A DNA stretch of 13,541 bases, taken from contig CAUHCN010000040.1 in NCBI GenBank assembly GCA_959604825.1, positions 1-13,541 of the forward strand, written 5' to 3'. The DNA is from an uncultured Collinsella sp. GTDB taxonomy: Bacteria > Actinomycetota > Coriobacteriia > Coriobacteriales > Coriobacteriaceae. Numbering within the stretch: the stretch's first letter is position 1; each line of letters begins with the position of its first letter. This document shows positions 7,387 to 13,525 of the stretch, piece after piece. The notes beneath the pieces are model-generated. The model saw only the letters and a list, made by a program, of their open reading frames with translations, had not been told where the DNA came from and did no database searches. The position numbers and the translations under genes are program-made.

Positions 7387-8262
7387 TCAGCCAAAACGCC
7401 CCGTCAAATAATCCGCGGTGCGCGGATCGGACGGATTCTTGAAGAGTTGCGCGGTGGGCGCGTGCTCCACCAGCTCACCCAGCAAAAAGAACGCAACCGA
7501 ATCGGAAATACGCGCGGCCTGCTGCATGTTGTGCGTCACGACCACCAGCGTGCAGGTCTCCTTGAGCTCGCAGGCCAGCTGCTCCACCACCAACGTCGAC
7601 ACAGGGTCGAGTGCCGAGGTCGGCTCGTCCATCAGCAGAATGTCGGGCTGCACGGCAAGTGCGCGGGCGATGCACAGGCGCTGCTGCTGTCCACCCGAAA
7701 GACCCAGGCCTGACTCTTTGAGCTTGTCCTTGACCTCGTCCCACAGGGCAGCGCGACGCAGGGAGTCCTCGACCAGCTCATCGAGCACGGCGCGGTCGCG
7801 CACACCCATACCGCGAGGACCGTAGGCGACGTTGTCGTAGATGCTCATGGGAAATGGGTTGGGGCGTTGGAACACCATGCCCACGCGCTGGCGCAAACGG
7901 CAGATGTCGCAATCGCCCAGGATATCTTGACCATCGAGCGCAATCTTGCCCTCGATGCGGCAATCCTTGATGCCGTCGTTCATGCGGTTAAAGCAGCGCA
8001 GCAACGTGGACTTTCCGCAGCCCGAAGGCCCGATGAACGAAGTGATCTGCTTGTCGCGGATCTTGATATTCACGTCCTTGAGCGCATGGTGATCGCCATA
8101 GAACAGGTCGAGGCCCTCGACGTCGATGCGCGTCGGCGAGGCGGCAAGATCCTCTGCCGTGGGGCGAGTCGCATCCCCAACCTCGCGCTCATGCGCGGCC
8201 TCGGCCTGCGCTTCCATGAGTTCTTCAAGCTCCGTGGGCTCCACAGCCGCAGCAGCCGTCAT
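7387..8262 (-). CDS. pstB: PstB, ATPase of the phosphate ABC importer
   Basis: A 291-residue ABC ATPase that powers high-affinity phosphate uptake through PstCA. It has Walker A GPSGCGKST (78-86), the Q-loop FQRPNPFPMSIYDNVAYGPR characteristic of PstB, signature LSGGQQQR (188-195), Walker B ILLMDEPTSALDP (from 208) and the H-loop histidine in VVVTHNM (His244). About 40 acidic, alanine-rich residues precede the ABC domain, more than in typical PstB of about 250-260 residues; this extension looks disordered. I chose the ATG at 8262 because GGAGGTG sits 6 bases upstream. An in-frame ATG five codons earlier overlaps that site. None of pstS, pstC, pstA or phoU is adjacent, which is unusual, but the phoP/phoR-type genes directly downstream support a phosphate role. 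Confidence 0.95.
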   Translation of the reverse strand: MTAAAAVEPTELEELMEAQAEAAHEREVGDATRPTAEDLAASPTRIDVEGLDLFYGDHHALKDVNIKIRDKQITSFIGPSGCGKSTLLRCFNRMNDGIKDCRIEGKIALDGQDILGDCDICRLRQRVGMVFQRPNPFPMSIYDNVAYGPRGMGVRDRAVLDELVEDSLRRAALWDEVKDKLKESGLGLSGGQQQRLCIARALAVQPDILLMDEPTSALDPVSTLVVEQLACELKETCTLVVVTHNMQQAARISDSVAFFLLGELVEHAPTAQLFKNPSDPRTADYLTGRFG

Positions 8263-8276
8263 ACCGCACACCTCCA

Positions 8277-8304
8277 TATCGATATCAATTCAGCAGTATC
8301 GATA
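8277..8304. promoter_or_regulatory. Two TATCGATA palindromes in the pstB leader
   Basis: The 8-bp perfect palindrome TATCGATA occurs at 8277-8284 and again at 8297-8304, exactly 20 bp apart (two helical turns), ending 14 bases upstream of the pstB start. Same-face spacing suggests a cooperative operator. Because each copy is self-complementary, the two could also pair in RNA as an 8-bp stem with a 12-base loop. No known regulator is assigned. Confidence 0.4.
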
Positions 8305-8317
8305 GTAGGAATCGCGG

Positions 8318-8344
8318 CTCATACGCACGTGAGCACATTGTCAA
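8318..8344 (-). promoter_or_regulatory. Candidate pstB promoter with possible Pho box
   Basis: A perfect -35 TTGACA (8339-8344, minus strand) is followed 15 bases later by TATGAG (8318-8323), a weak -10 at short spacing, typical of an activator-dependent promoter. Just upstream and overlapping it, CTTACAAACA and CTTGACAATG form a 10-bp direct repeat, similar in layout to PhoP-binding repeats. Both assignments are inferences. The site lies within 30 bases after the VanS-like kinase stop, and no terminator separates the two genes. Confidence 0.4.
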
Positions 8345-8365
8345 GTGTTTGTAAGGGCACGCTAG

Positions 8366-9604
8366 CTATGCGGCGGGCAGCTCGATGGTGAATATCGTGT
8401 GTTCGGGCGTCGATTCACATGCAACGGTACCGCCGTGTGCCGCGATGATCTCCTTGGCAATAGCAAGGCCCAAACCGGCACCACCGCGATTGGTCGCACG
8501 CGCCGCATCCAGGCGATAGAACTTCTCAAAGATTACCTTGAGCTTAGCCGCAGGGATAGGATCGCCCTGATTGATAAAGCGCACGCGCACGCCACCATCG
8601 TCTTGGCGCCTGGCCTCAATCGTGATGGTCGAGCCCTCGTAGCTATAGGCGACGGCGTTTTTCATGATGTTGTTGAACACGCGGGCCATCTTGTCGCCAT
8701 CCACGAGCACCGTCAGGTCCTCGCGAATATCAACTTGGGCTTCCTTATGCTGCTCGTTGAGGATGGGATAGAACTCGTCAGCCACCTGAGCCAGCAGCAA
8801 CCCCAGATCAACATAGCCGCGCGTGAGCACGATATCGTGGAAGTCAAAGCGCGTGATATCGAAGAACTCCTCGATGAGCGCATCGAGCCGGTGCGCCTTG
8901 TCGAGTGCCACGCCCGTAAAGCGCGCACGTTGCTCAACCGGCAGCTCAGGAGCCTCTTGCAGCAGCGAAAGATAGCCCACCACACTGGCAAGCGGGGTGC
9001 GTAGGTCATGTGCCAAGTACGTGACCAAATCGTCCTTGCGATGCGACTCGTCACGCAGAGCTTGCTGCACCTTGCGCTCACGGTCACGCACGCGGTTAAG
9101 GGCGCCCTCGACCTCCAAGAAGTCGCCGTCGATGTTATCCCAGGTGTCGGGGTGATCGATCAGGCGATCTTGAATACGAGCGGCCAGCACACAATCGGCA
9201 TGCTGCTCGCCCTGCTCGTAGCCATGGTAGTACAGGGCGCGGCCGCAAAAGAACAGCACGCACACGGCAAGCGCCAGCACAAAGCCAAGCATGTTGAATA
9301 CAAAGCCGGCATCGAACAGCACTGGCCCTTCGATGCCGCCGAGCGCCATGGCGCCAATCGCCAACGTCATGGCCCACGCGGCACCGCCAATCACCACGCA
9401 ACGGCGCACGATTTCGAATCGATCGATCAGCAAAAAGCCGACAAGCAACACCGCTAAGACTCCGGCGATGTTGTCGATGCCAATCAGCAGCAGGCTCAGC
9501 AAAAAGAGCAGCACCGTCGCAAGCGCGCGGTTGTCGACGACTGCCCGTACGTATTCAAAGAGTCGATCGGGCACCTCGAATGCCTGCCTATCGTCTTTTG
9601 TCAT
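8366..9604 (-). CDS. VanS-like sensor histidine kinase with four membrane spans
   Basis: A 412-residue kinase with four closely spaced membrane segments (about 28-43, 48-62, 70-89 and 100-121) and almost no extracytoplasmic domain, so it probably senses within the membrane or through a partner. The HisKA box YLAHDLRTPLASVVGYLSLL carries the phospho-acceptor histidine (residue 199). The N-box NNIMKNAVAYS and G2 RGGAGLGLAIAKEI are intact. G1 is the divergent NQGDPIP form found in VanS-type kinases rather than DxGxG. I chose the ATG at 9604 because GGGGAA lies 6 bases upstream; a GTG two codons earlier would abut that site. It follows its regulator gene by 25 bases. The ligand is unknown, and VanRS-like pairs often respond to wall stress rather than vancomycin. 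Confidence 0.88.
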   Translation of the reverse strand: MTKDDRQAFEVPDRLFEYVRAVVDNRALATVLLFLLSLLLIGIDNIAGVLAVLLVGFLLIDRFEIVRRCVVIGGAAWAMTLAIGAMALGGIEGPVLFDAGFVFNMLGFVLALAVCVLFFCGRALYYHGYEQGEQHADCVLAARIQDRLIDHPDTWDNIDGDFLEVEGALNRVRDRERKVQQALRDESHRKDDLVTYLAHDLRTPLASVVGYLSLLQEAPELPVEQRARFTGVALDKAHRLDALIEEFFDITRFDFHDIVLTRGYVDLGLLLAQVADEFYPILNEQHKEAQVDIREDLTVLVDGDKMARVFNNIMKNAVAYSYEGSTITIEARRQDDGGVRVRFINQGDPIPAAKLKVIFEKFYRLDAARATNRGGAGLGLAIAKEIIAAHGGTVACESTPEHTIFTIELPAA

Positions 9605-9629
9605 ATCCACTTCCCCACCATCAAAGGCG

Positions 9630-10325
9630 CTATTCGATTATGTAGCCGACGCCCCAGACGTTTTTGATAAAGCGCGGCTTTTGAGCGTCGTCGCCAATCT
9701 TTTCGCGCAGGTGGCGAATGTGCACCATCACCGTATTGTTGGAGCCGGGCATAAAATCCTCGTTCCACACCGCGCGGAACAGATCCTCCACGGCTACCAC
9801 GCTGCCGCGATGCTCAACCAGATACAGCAAGATGGAATACTCGATGGGCGTGAGGCGCACCGGTGCACCGTCCACCGTTACGGAACGAGCATCGCGGTTG
9901 ATCTCCAGGCCGTCGAGCTGGATGGTCGGCGACTCGGCCGCCTGCGAGCGGCTACCGTAGCTGGTGTAGCGGCGAAGCTGAGCGTGCACGCGCGCGATGA
10001 GCTCCAGCGGACGGAACGGCTTAACCACGTAATCGTCCGCGCCAAGCGAAAGGCCCTCGATCTTGTCTTGCTGGGCATCGCGCGCCGTCAGCATGATCAC
10101 AGGATAGGTATGGCCGGAACTGATCGTACGCAGTAGCTCAAAGCCATCGATATCGGGCAGCATGACATCCAACAGTGCCAGATCGAACTCCTGCTCCAGG
10201 ATTGCCTTGGCAGCATCGGCCCCGCTATAGGCAATCTGGACATCAAAGCCCTCTTTTGTAAGGTAGATACCAACCAAGTCGGCGATGGCCTTCTCGTCAT
10301 CAACTACCAAAATGCGCTCGTTCAT
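9630..10325 (-). CDS. VanR-like OmpR-family response regulator
   Basis: A 231-residue transcription regulator. The receiver shows VDDE (8-11), phospho-acceptor Asp53 in LLDVMLPDIDG, Thr80 in MLTARDAQQDKIEG and Lys102 in YVVKPFRP. The C-terminal winged helix includes RLTPIEYSILLYLVEHRG and the recognition helix NNTVMVHIRHLREKIGD, ending in the wing WGVGYIIE, all normal for VanR/OmpR proteins. The ATG has GAGAGGAG 5-6 bases upstream. It is the first gene of a two-gene transcript with the kinase behind it and is divergent from the carboxypeptidase gene. A TTAAG direct repeat in the shared region is a plausible binding site, which would allow autoregulation and control of the carboxypeptidase. 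Confidence 0.92.
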   Translation of the reverse strand: MNERILVVDDEKAIADLVGIYLTKEGFDVQIAYSGADAAKAILEQEFDLALLDVMLPDIDGFELLRTISSGHTYPVIMLTARDAQQDKIEGLSLGADDYVVKPFRPLELIARVHAQLRRYTSYGSRSQAAESPTIQLDGLEINRDARSVTVDGAPVRLTPIEYSILLYLVEHRGSVVAVEDLFRAVWNEDFMPGSNNTVMVHIRHLREKIGDDAQKPRFIKNVWGVGYIIE

Positions 10326-10345
10326 GCGTGCTCCTCTCGCGCTCC

Positions 10346-10351
10346 ATTATG
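10346..10351 (-). promoter_or_regulatory. Candidate -10 of the VanR/VanS-like operon
   Basis: CATAAT on the minus strand (5 of 6 to consensus) ends about 20 bases before the regulator ATG, giving a short leader. No good -35 is visible at 16-18 bp, which fits a promoter needing an activator such as the TTAAG repeat about 40 bp upstream. Confidence 0.4.
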
Positions 10352-10390
10352 CCCGAGGGGACGCATGCCACACACAACAAGCGTTGGTGA

Positions 10391-10406
10391 TTAAGTCGGC
10401 CTTAAG
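10391..10406. promoter_or_regulatory. TTAAG direct repeat, candidate OmpR-family regulator site
   Basis: TTAAG occurs at 10391-10395 and 10402-10406, an 11-bp period. OmpR-family regulators bind head-to-tail half-sites spaced 10-11 bp. It lies between the divergent regulator and carboxypeptidase genes, about 40 bp upstream of the candidate CATAAT. Half-site identity is short (5 bases), so this is a candidate only. Confidence 0.35.
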
Positions 10407-10477
10407 CACCCTTGTGCCCGTTCGGGCGCGGATGTGGGCCACGCACGCACGCGATGATCGCCGACGCCGGCAAACGA

Positions 10478-10483
10478 TATACT
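10478..10483 (+). promoter_or_regulatory. Candidate -10 of the carboxypeptidase gene
   Basis: TATACT (5 of 6 to consensus) lies 39 bases upstream of the GTG start at 10523. The 17-bp-spaced -35 (TGATCG) is poor. Its position inside the in-frame open stretch that begins at 10412 argues that translation does not start there. Confidence 0.4.
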
Positions 10484-10522
10484 CTAGTTCCAGAAGAGAC
10501 CATCCCGTCGAAAGCGAAATCC

Positions 10523-11863
10523 GTGAAGTCCCTCACCTCTTTTGCAAAGCGCTCAGCCCAGCTTGCCGCCGGCTTTGTCTGCGCTATCGCCCTTGCCGCT
10601 GGCGTGCCCACCGTCGCCGGCGCCCAAGTACTCACGACCGACAATGTTTGCGGCAAAACCGCCGATGCGCGCGGCATCACGGCCGAAAACCTGCCCGATA
10701 TCGATGCGACCAATGCCCTCGTCATGGGCAAAGACGGCACCGTCTACTATGCCCGCGGCGCCGATGAGCAGGTCAAGATTGCCTCGATCACCAAGGTCAT
10801 GACCGCAATCCTAACCGTCGAGAATTGCAAGATGGACGAGAAGGTCACGGTGAGCAACGCCGCAGCCACCGTGGGCAATTCAACAGCCGGCCTACTCGAA
10901 GGCGACGAGCTCACCGTGAAGCAGGCACTGCGCGGCCTGATGATTCCCTCGGGCAACGACGCCGCCATCGTGCTCGCCGAATATGTGGGCAAGAAGATCG
11001 ACCCTAAGACCAAAGACGCCGAGGCAACATTTGTGAAAGCCATGAACGAGCGCGCTAAGAAGCTCGGTTGCACCGGCACGCTTTTTGAAAACCCGCATGG
11101 TCTGGACTTTGATGAGTGGGCTGGCGATATGCACTCAACCGCACACGACGTAGCGCTGATGATGCAGGAGGCCATGAAAAACGACACGATCCGCGAGGTC
11201 GTAGCGAGCGAAGATTCCTGGATCGAGGTCACGGGCGCCGACGGCACCGACCATTCGCATTCCATGGACACGCATAACTATTTGCTAGGCCAAGATGGCA
11301 ACATCGGTGGCAAGACCGGCACCACCGATGATGCAGGCTATTGCTTTACGGGTGCCTACAACCGCGATGGCGACGAGATCTACACCGTCGTTTTGAACTC
11401 CACCACCACCGACCAGCGCTTTACCGATACCGCAACCCTTGCCAATTGGTACTACGGTCACAAGGTGACGGTCGCAATCGCCAACACGCAGGAAAAGACC
11501 GCCAACGGCAACCCGCTTATGGCGCGCATTGGCCAAACCGACTGGACGGATAAGACGATCGACGCCACGCTCGCCGATCCTACGGCGCAAGCGACCGTGT
11601 TTTCCCTTGCCGGCGAGGTGACCGAAAAGGTTAGCTACGACGATCTTTCGGGCACGGTGCATGTGGGCGACAAGGTGGGCAGCGTTACGCTCAAGCAGGA
11701 TGGCACCAAGATCGCCGTCATGGACCTGGTTGCCGACGAGGAAGGCGCAGGGCCGAATCCCATTGAGTGGCTACTCGTGAAGCTCGATCGCTTGGGCCGC
11801 CGCATCGACAACCGCCCGCTCACGGCAGAAAGCGAGACCGTCGCCAAGGCGCCCGAGGTGTAG
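10523..11863 (+). CDS. dacA: Secreted D-alanyl-D-alanine carboxypeptidase (peptidase S11, PBP5-type)
   Basis: A 446-residue penicillin-binding protein that trims the terminal D-Ala from peptidoglycan pentapeptides outside the membrane. A signal peptide is clear: MKSLTSFAKRSAQ, then hydrophobic LAAGFVCAIALAAGV, with likely cleavage after VAGA. Catalytic motifs are SITK (Ser88 nucleophile, Lys91), SGN (143-145) and KTG (264-266). A beta-rich C-terminal domain follows, and PIEWLLVKLDRLGRRI near the end resembles the amphipathic membrane anchor of PBP5. The GTG at 10523 is preferred because it places the signal peptide at the N-terminus and lies behind the TATACT element. An in-frame ATG at 10412 adds 37 charged residues unlike a secreted protein. 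The ribosome binding site is weak in either case. The VanRS-like neighbours suggest regulated wall trimming. Confidence 0.92.
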   Translation: MKSLTSFAKRSAQLAAGFVCAIALAAGVPTVAGAQVLTTDNVCGKTADARGITAENLPDIDATNALVMGKDGTVYYARGADEQVKIASITKVMTAILTVENCKMDEKVTVSNAAATVGNSTAGLLEGDELTVKQALRGLMIPSGNDAAIVLAEYVGKKIDPKTKDAEATFVKAMNERAKKLGCTGTLFENPHGLDFDEWAGDMHSTAHDVALMMQEAMKNDTIREVVASEDSWIEVTGADGTDHSHSMDTHNYLLGQDGNIGGKTGTTDDAGYCFTGAYNRDGDEIYTVVLNSTTTDQRFTDTATLANWYYGHKVTVAIANTQEKTANGNPLMARIGQTDWTDKTIDATLADPTAQATVFSLAGEVTEKVSYDDLSGTVHVGDKVGSVTLKQDGTKIAVMDLVADEEGAGPNPIEWLLVKLDRLGRRIDNRPLTAESETVAKAPEV

Positions 11864-11891
11864 TGCGCAAGAATAATAAGCCCACTGAAGG

Positions 11892-11920
11892 GAGGCGTCC
11901 GAAAGGATGCCTCTTTTTTT
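11892..11920 (+). terminator. Intrinsic terminator of the carboxypeptidase gene
   Basis: GAGGCGTCC (11892-11900) pairs with GGATGCCTC (11905-11913, one G-T wobble) around a GAAA tetraloop and is followed by seven T residues (11914-11920). It starts 28 bases after the stop codon. Confidence 0.92.
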
Positions 11921-11922
11921 GA

Positions 11923-12011
11923 GGTTCGAATCCCCAGCCGCCATTCTTGATAATAAAAAGGGCCCCAAATGGGACCCTTCTTCAAGTTCATACTGGCGGA
12001 GAGCTGGGGAT
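11923..12011. repeat. 89-bp tRNA-tail repeat unit, copy 1
   Basis: The unit starts with GGTTCGAATCCCCAGCC (17 bases, like a tRNA T-loop plus acceptor 3' strand read on the plus strand). A 15-base variable stretch follows, then a 57-base block holding a terminator hairpin and the last 17 bases plus CCA of the tRNA-Ser 3' end on the minus strand. It matches copy 2 at 12113-12201 except for the variable stretch and two single-T shifts. Here the tRNA body is missing and the hairpin cluster follows instead. Confidence 0.8.
11955..11979 (-). terminator. Terminator hairpin, copy 1
   Basis: AAGGGTCCC/GGGGCCCTT stem (11958-11966 and 11971-11979, one wobble) with ATTT loop and a T-run on the minus strand. 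It duplicates the tRNA-Ser terminator and would stop any minus-strand transcript of the hairpin cluster. On the plus strand it is a backup for the carboxypeptidase terminator. Confidence 0.7.
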
Positions 12012-12132
12012 GTCCGGGCATGCTGCGCATGCCCTCCGGCTTCAAAGCCTGGCGGCTTTTCGCCCACGGGCTACAAACGCTTTCGCGTTTGCTTAACGCC
12101 CGTGCCCTCTCGGGTTCGAATCCCCAGCCTCC
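11998..12132. other. Hairpin cluster closed by a 12-bp stem, possible structured RNA or tRNA-derived element
   Basis: The outer stem pairs 11998-12010 with 12121-12132 (8 bp plus 4 bp with one bulged A). Inside it are an 8-bp perfect hairpin GGGCATGC/GCATGCCC with a 3-base loop (12016-12034), GGCTT/AAGCC (12038-12049), a short GGCG/CGCC (12051-12064), and a nested pair: CACGGGC/GCCCGTG (12065-12071, 12098-12104) around CAAACGC/GCGTTTG (12074-12080, 12085-12091) with a TTTC loop. The closing stem is formed by the tRNA-Ser 3' end on one side and the T-arm-like GGTTCGAATCCCCAGCC on the other. No coding signal was seen. I cannot tell an expressed RNA from a DNA-level repeat. Confidence 0.55.
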
Positions 12133-12201
12133 TTTCTCCGCACAAAAAAGGGCCCCAAATGGGACCCTTCTTTCAAGTCATACTGGCGGAGAGCTGGGGA
12201 T
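12113..12201. repeat. 89-bp tRNA-tail repeat unit, copy 2 (joined to the real tRNA-Ser)
   Basis: Same layout as copy 1, shifted by exactly 190 bp: GGTTCGAATCCCCAGCC at 12113-12129, a different 15-base stretch, then the terminator and tRNA-Ser 3' end block at 12145-12201. Here the block continues into the intact tRNA. Confidence 0.8.
12144..12169 (-). terminator. Intrinsic terminator of tRNA-Ser
   Basis: On the minus strand, a 9-bp stem AAGGGTCCC/GGGGCCCTT (one wobble) with ATTT loop is followed by a run of six T residues partly shared with the stem. It starts 14 bases after the tRNA CCA end. Confidence 0.85.
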
Positions 12202-12274
12202 TCGAACCCCAGATGCCCTTTTGGGGCATACTCGCTTAGCAGGCGAGCACCTTCGGCCTCTCGGTCAGCTCTCC
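12184..12274 (-). tRNA. tRNA-Ser, anticodon GCT
   Basis: The minus strand folds into a class II tRNA: acceptor stem GGAGAGC (12268-12274) with GCTCTCC (12188-12194) perfectly paired, anticodon stem CTCGC/GCGAG around loop CTGCTAA, and anticodon GCT at 12238-12240, reading AGC/AGU serine codons. The long variable arm TGCCC/GGGCA is typical of serine tRNAs. The T-arm is CTGGGG-TTCGAAT-CCCCAG, the discriminator base is G, and CCA is encoded (12184-12186). Its T-arm is nearly palindromic, which makes its reverse complement look tRNA-like too. Confidence 0.97.
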
Positions 12275-12288
12275 GTAACAGCCGTTCT

Positions 12289-12317
12289 ATAGTAACCAAA
12301 CAGCCAAGGATGGGCAA
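12289..12317 (-). promoter_or_regulatory. Promoter of tRNA-Ser
   Basis: On the minus strand -35 TTGCCC (12312-12317) and -10 TACTAT (12289-12294) are spaced by 17 bp. Transcription would start about 8 bases before the mature tRNA 5' end. Confidence 0.6.
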
Positions 12318-12366
12318 GAGGAAATTTTCTAATTGCCTAGCAGCCTTTCCTTCTTGAAAGCTTCGC

Positions 12367-13479
12367 CTACCCCAGCGAGCGGTTGAGGGAGCCGAGCTCG
12401 TCGTTGCCCATGGTGCGCCACATTTGGAAGATACAACCGCGCGCCAGGAAAAAGAAGCCGTTATCGACCAGTTGCACAGCGGCATCTGCCAGCTGATTCG
12501 TCACGGCGGACACTGGCGGCAGCTCTAGTCCAGCCTTGTGGATGGTCTCGACCGCTTCCTCGAACGTCGGAGGCTCGCTGACGCCCATCTCGTTCATAAG
12601 GCCCTGCATTTCTTCCAGCGCGCTGCTGCCCGACTCCTCGCCGCGCGGCACCAGACGGTAACAAGCCAGCGCCAGGTCGAGCTGATCGCAATTCCAATAG
12701 GCAAACGCCAAGCGATAGAACAGGTAGCCGATTGCAGAACGATCGCTGGCAATACGTAGGCCGTGGCGCGCCACCTCGATAATCTCGTCAAAGCGCTCCA
12801 GACGCGCAAGCACGTTGATGAGCGCAAAGTGCGACTGCATGGACGAGCGCGCCAGATCGTAAAGATGGCGCACCTCGGGCAGTGCTCGTTCAAAGTCCTC
12901 CTGCTCGGCGTAAAAGCTGCAGATCTCGTGCTGGGCAAAGTACAGCGCATCGGGCGCACGAAGGATTCGCACAGAGCGGTCTTCTTCCAACACCGGTAGC
13001 ACCATGCGCACCAGCTGGTTATCGCAAAACTGCGTTTGAACCGGACCTGTCGCCAAAAGCTCGGCGACGGCGCACTTGGCCTCCAACTCCTCGACAAGAC
13101 GGGAAAAGCCTTCAAAAGCACCTGTACGGTCGACTTTTGCCTGCTCGCGCAATTCAACAACACGGGCCACGTATGGGTCGTCGTCCTCTTCCATGACCTC
13201 CAGCTCGTCAGCCGTATCGGCAAGCAGCAGATCGCGCAGCGCCGGCGGCAGCATGCGATGGTCATCACGCGGACGAGCATGAACCTCCGCCGGCTCAATC
13301 GTCTCCGGAGCGGTTGACTCATACGCCTCAAGCACACGCTTGCACGGCATATCGTCCATGTCCATGCTCTCAAGATCCTTGGCGACAGGCACGCAATCGG
13401 CCAGATAGGCCGCACGCCCAAAGAAATACGTTGCGACAACGCACTCGCCCTGCTCACTGTCGGGAGCAGCAATCTGCAC
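12367..13479 (-). CDS. Tetratricopeptide-like helical protein of unknown function, start uncertain
   Basis: A soluble, mostly helical protein of at least 370 residues with no signal peptide or membrane span. Three TPR-like helix pairs can be seen: about 178-211 (ALYFAQHEICSFYAEQEDFERAL), 214-246 (SHFALINVLARLERFDEIIEVARHGL) and 249-280 (AIGYLFYRLAFAYWNCDQLDLALACYRLV). The N-terminal third is acidic with a patch EVMEEDDD near 94-101. TPR proteins usually act as binding scaffolds; no partner can be named. The GTG at 13479 has AAGG 7 bases upstream. However, the frame stays open to the window edge (13541) without an ATG and would add a cysteine-rich CADECGRC segment, so the true start may lie outside. 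The AT-rich third codon positions there argue for the GTG. The family was not recognised. Confidence 0.75.
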   Translation of the reverse strand: MQIAAPDSEQGECVVATYFFGRAAYLADCVPVAKDLESMDMDDMPCKRVLEAYESTAPETIEPAEVHARPRDDHRMLPPALRDLLLADTADELEVMEEDDDPYVARVVELREQAKVDRTGAFEGFSRLVEELEAKCAVAELLATGPVQTQFCDNQLVRMVLPVLEEDRSVRILRAPDALYFAQHEICSFYAEQEDFERALPEVRHLYDLARSSMQSHFALINVLARLERFDEIIEVARHGLRIASDRSAIGYLFYRLAFAYWNCDQLDLALACYRLVPRGEESGSSALEEMQGLMNEMGVSEPPTFEEAVETIHKAGLELPPVSAVTNQLADAAVQLVDNGFFFLARGCIFQMWRTMGNDELGSLNRSLG

Positions 13480-13525
13480 ATAGCAGCCTTGATTATCAAC
13501 TTTATCCGAACACCTCCCACATTCA

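Noticed and set aside
6279..7442. A 387-codon plus-strand open frame across the phoP/phoR junction
   Set aside because: It crosses two intact genes and a kinase-regulator junction and shows no domain. It is a shadow of the real minus-strand genes.
10412..10522. Upstream ATG extending the carboxypeptidase by 37 residues
   Set aside because: It buries the signal peptide behind a charged leader and includes the likely TATACT promoter element. The GTG at 10523 makes a normal secreted protein.
11923..11943. A second plus-strand tRNA ending at the GGTTCGAATCCCCAGCC block
   Set aside because: The bases upstream are the carboxypeptidase terminator, and no acceptor, D-arm or anticodon arm can be formed. 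The T-arm is nearly palindromic, so its reverse complement naturally looks like a tRNA end.
11923..12201. attL/attR of an integrated genetic element
   Set aside because: The duplicated tRNA 3' ends look like attachment sites, but they enclose only 101 bases and no integrase or phage gene is in the window. A tandem or repeat-element origin is simpler.
11907..12292. Overlapping small open frames across the tRNA-Ser and its repeats
   Set aside because: They translate terminators and tRNA sequence, giving phrases such as WGFEPQ and GIRTPD that come from reading through T-arms. No ribosome binding site was seen.
12345..12360. CTTTC/GAAAG hairpin after the TPR-type gene as a terminator
   Set aside because: It has only five base pairs and no T-run on the minus strand, so support is too weak to list.
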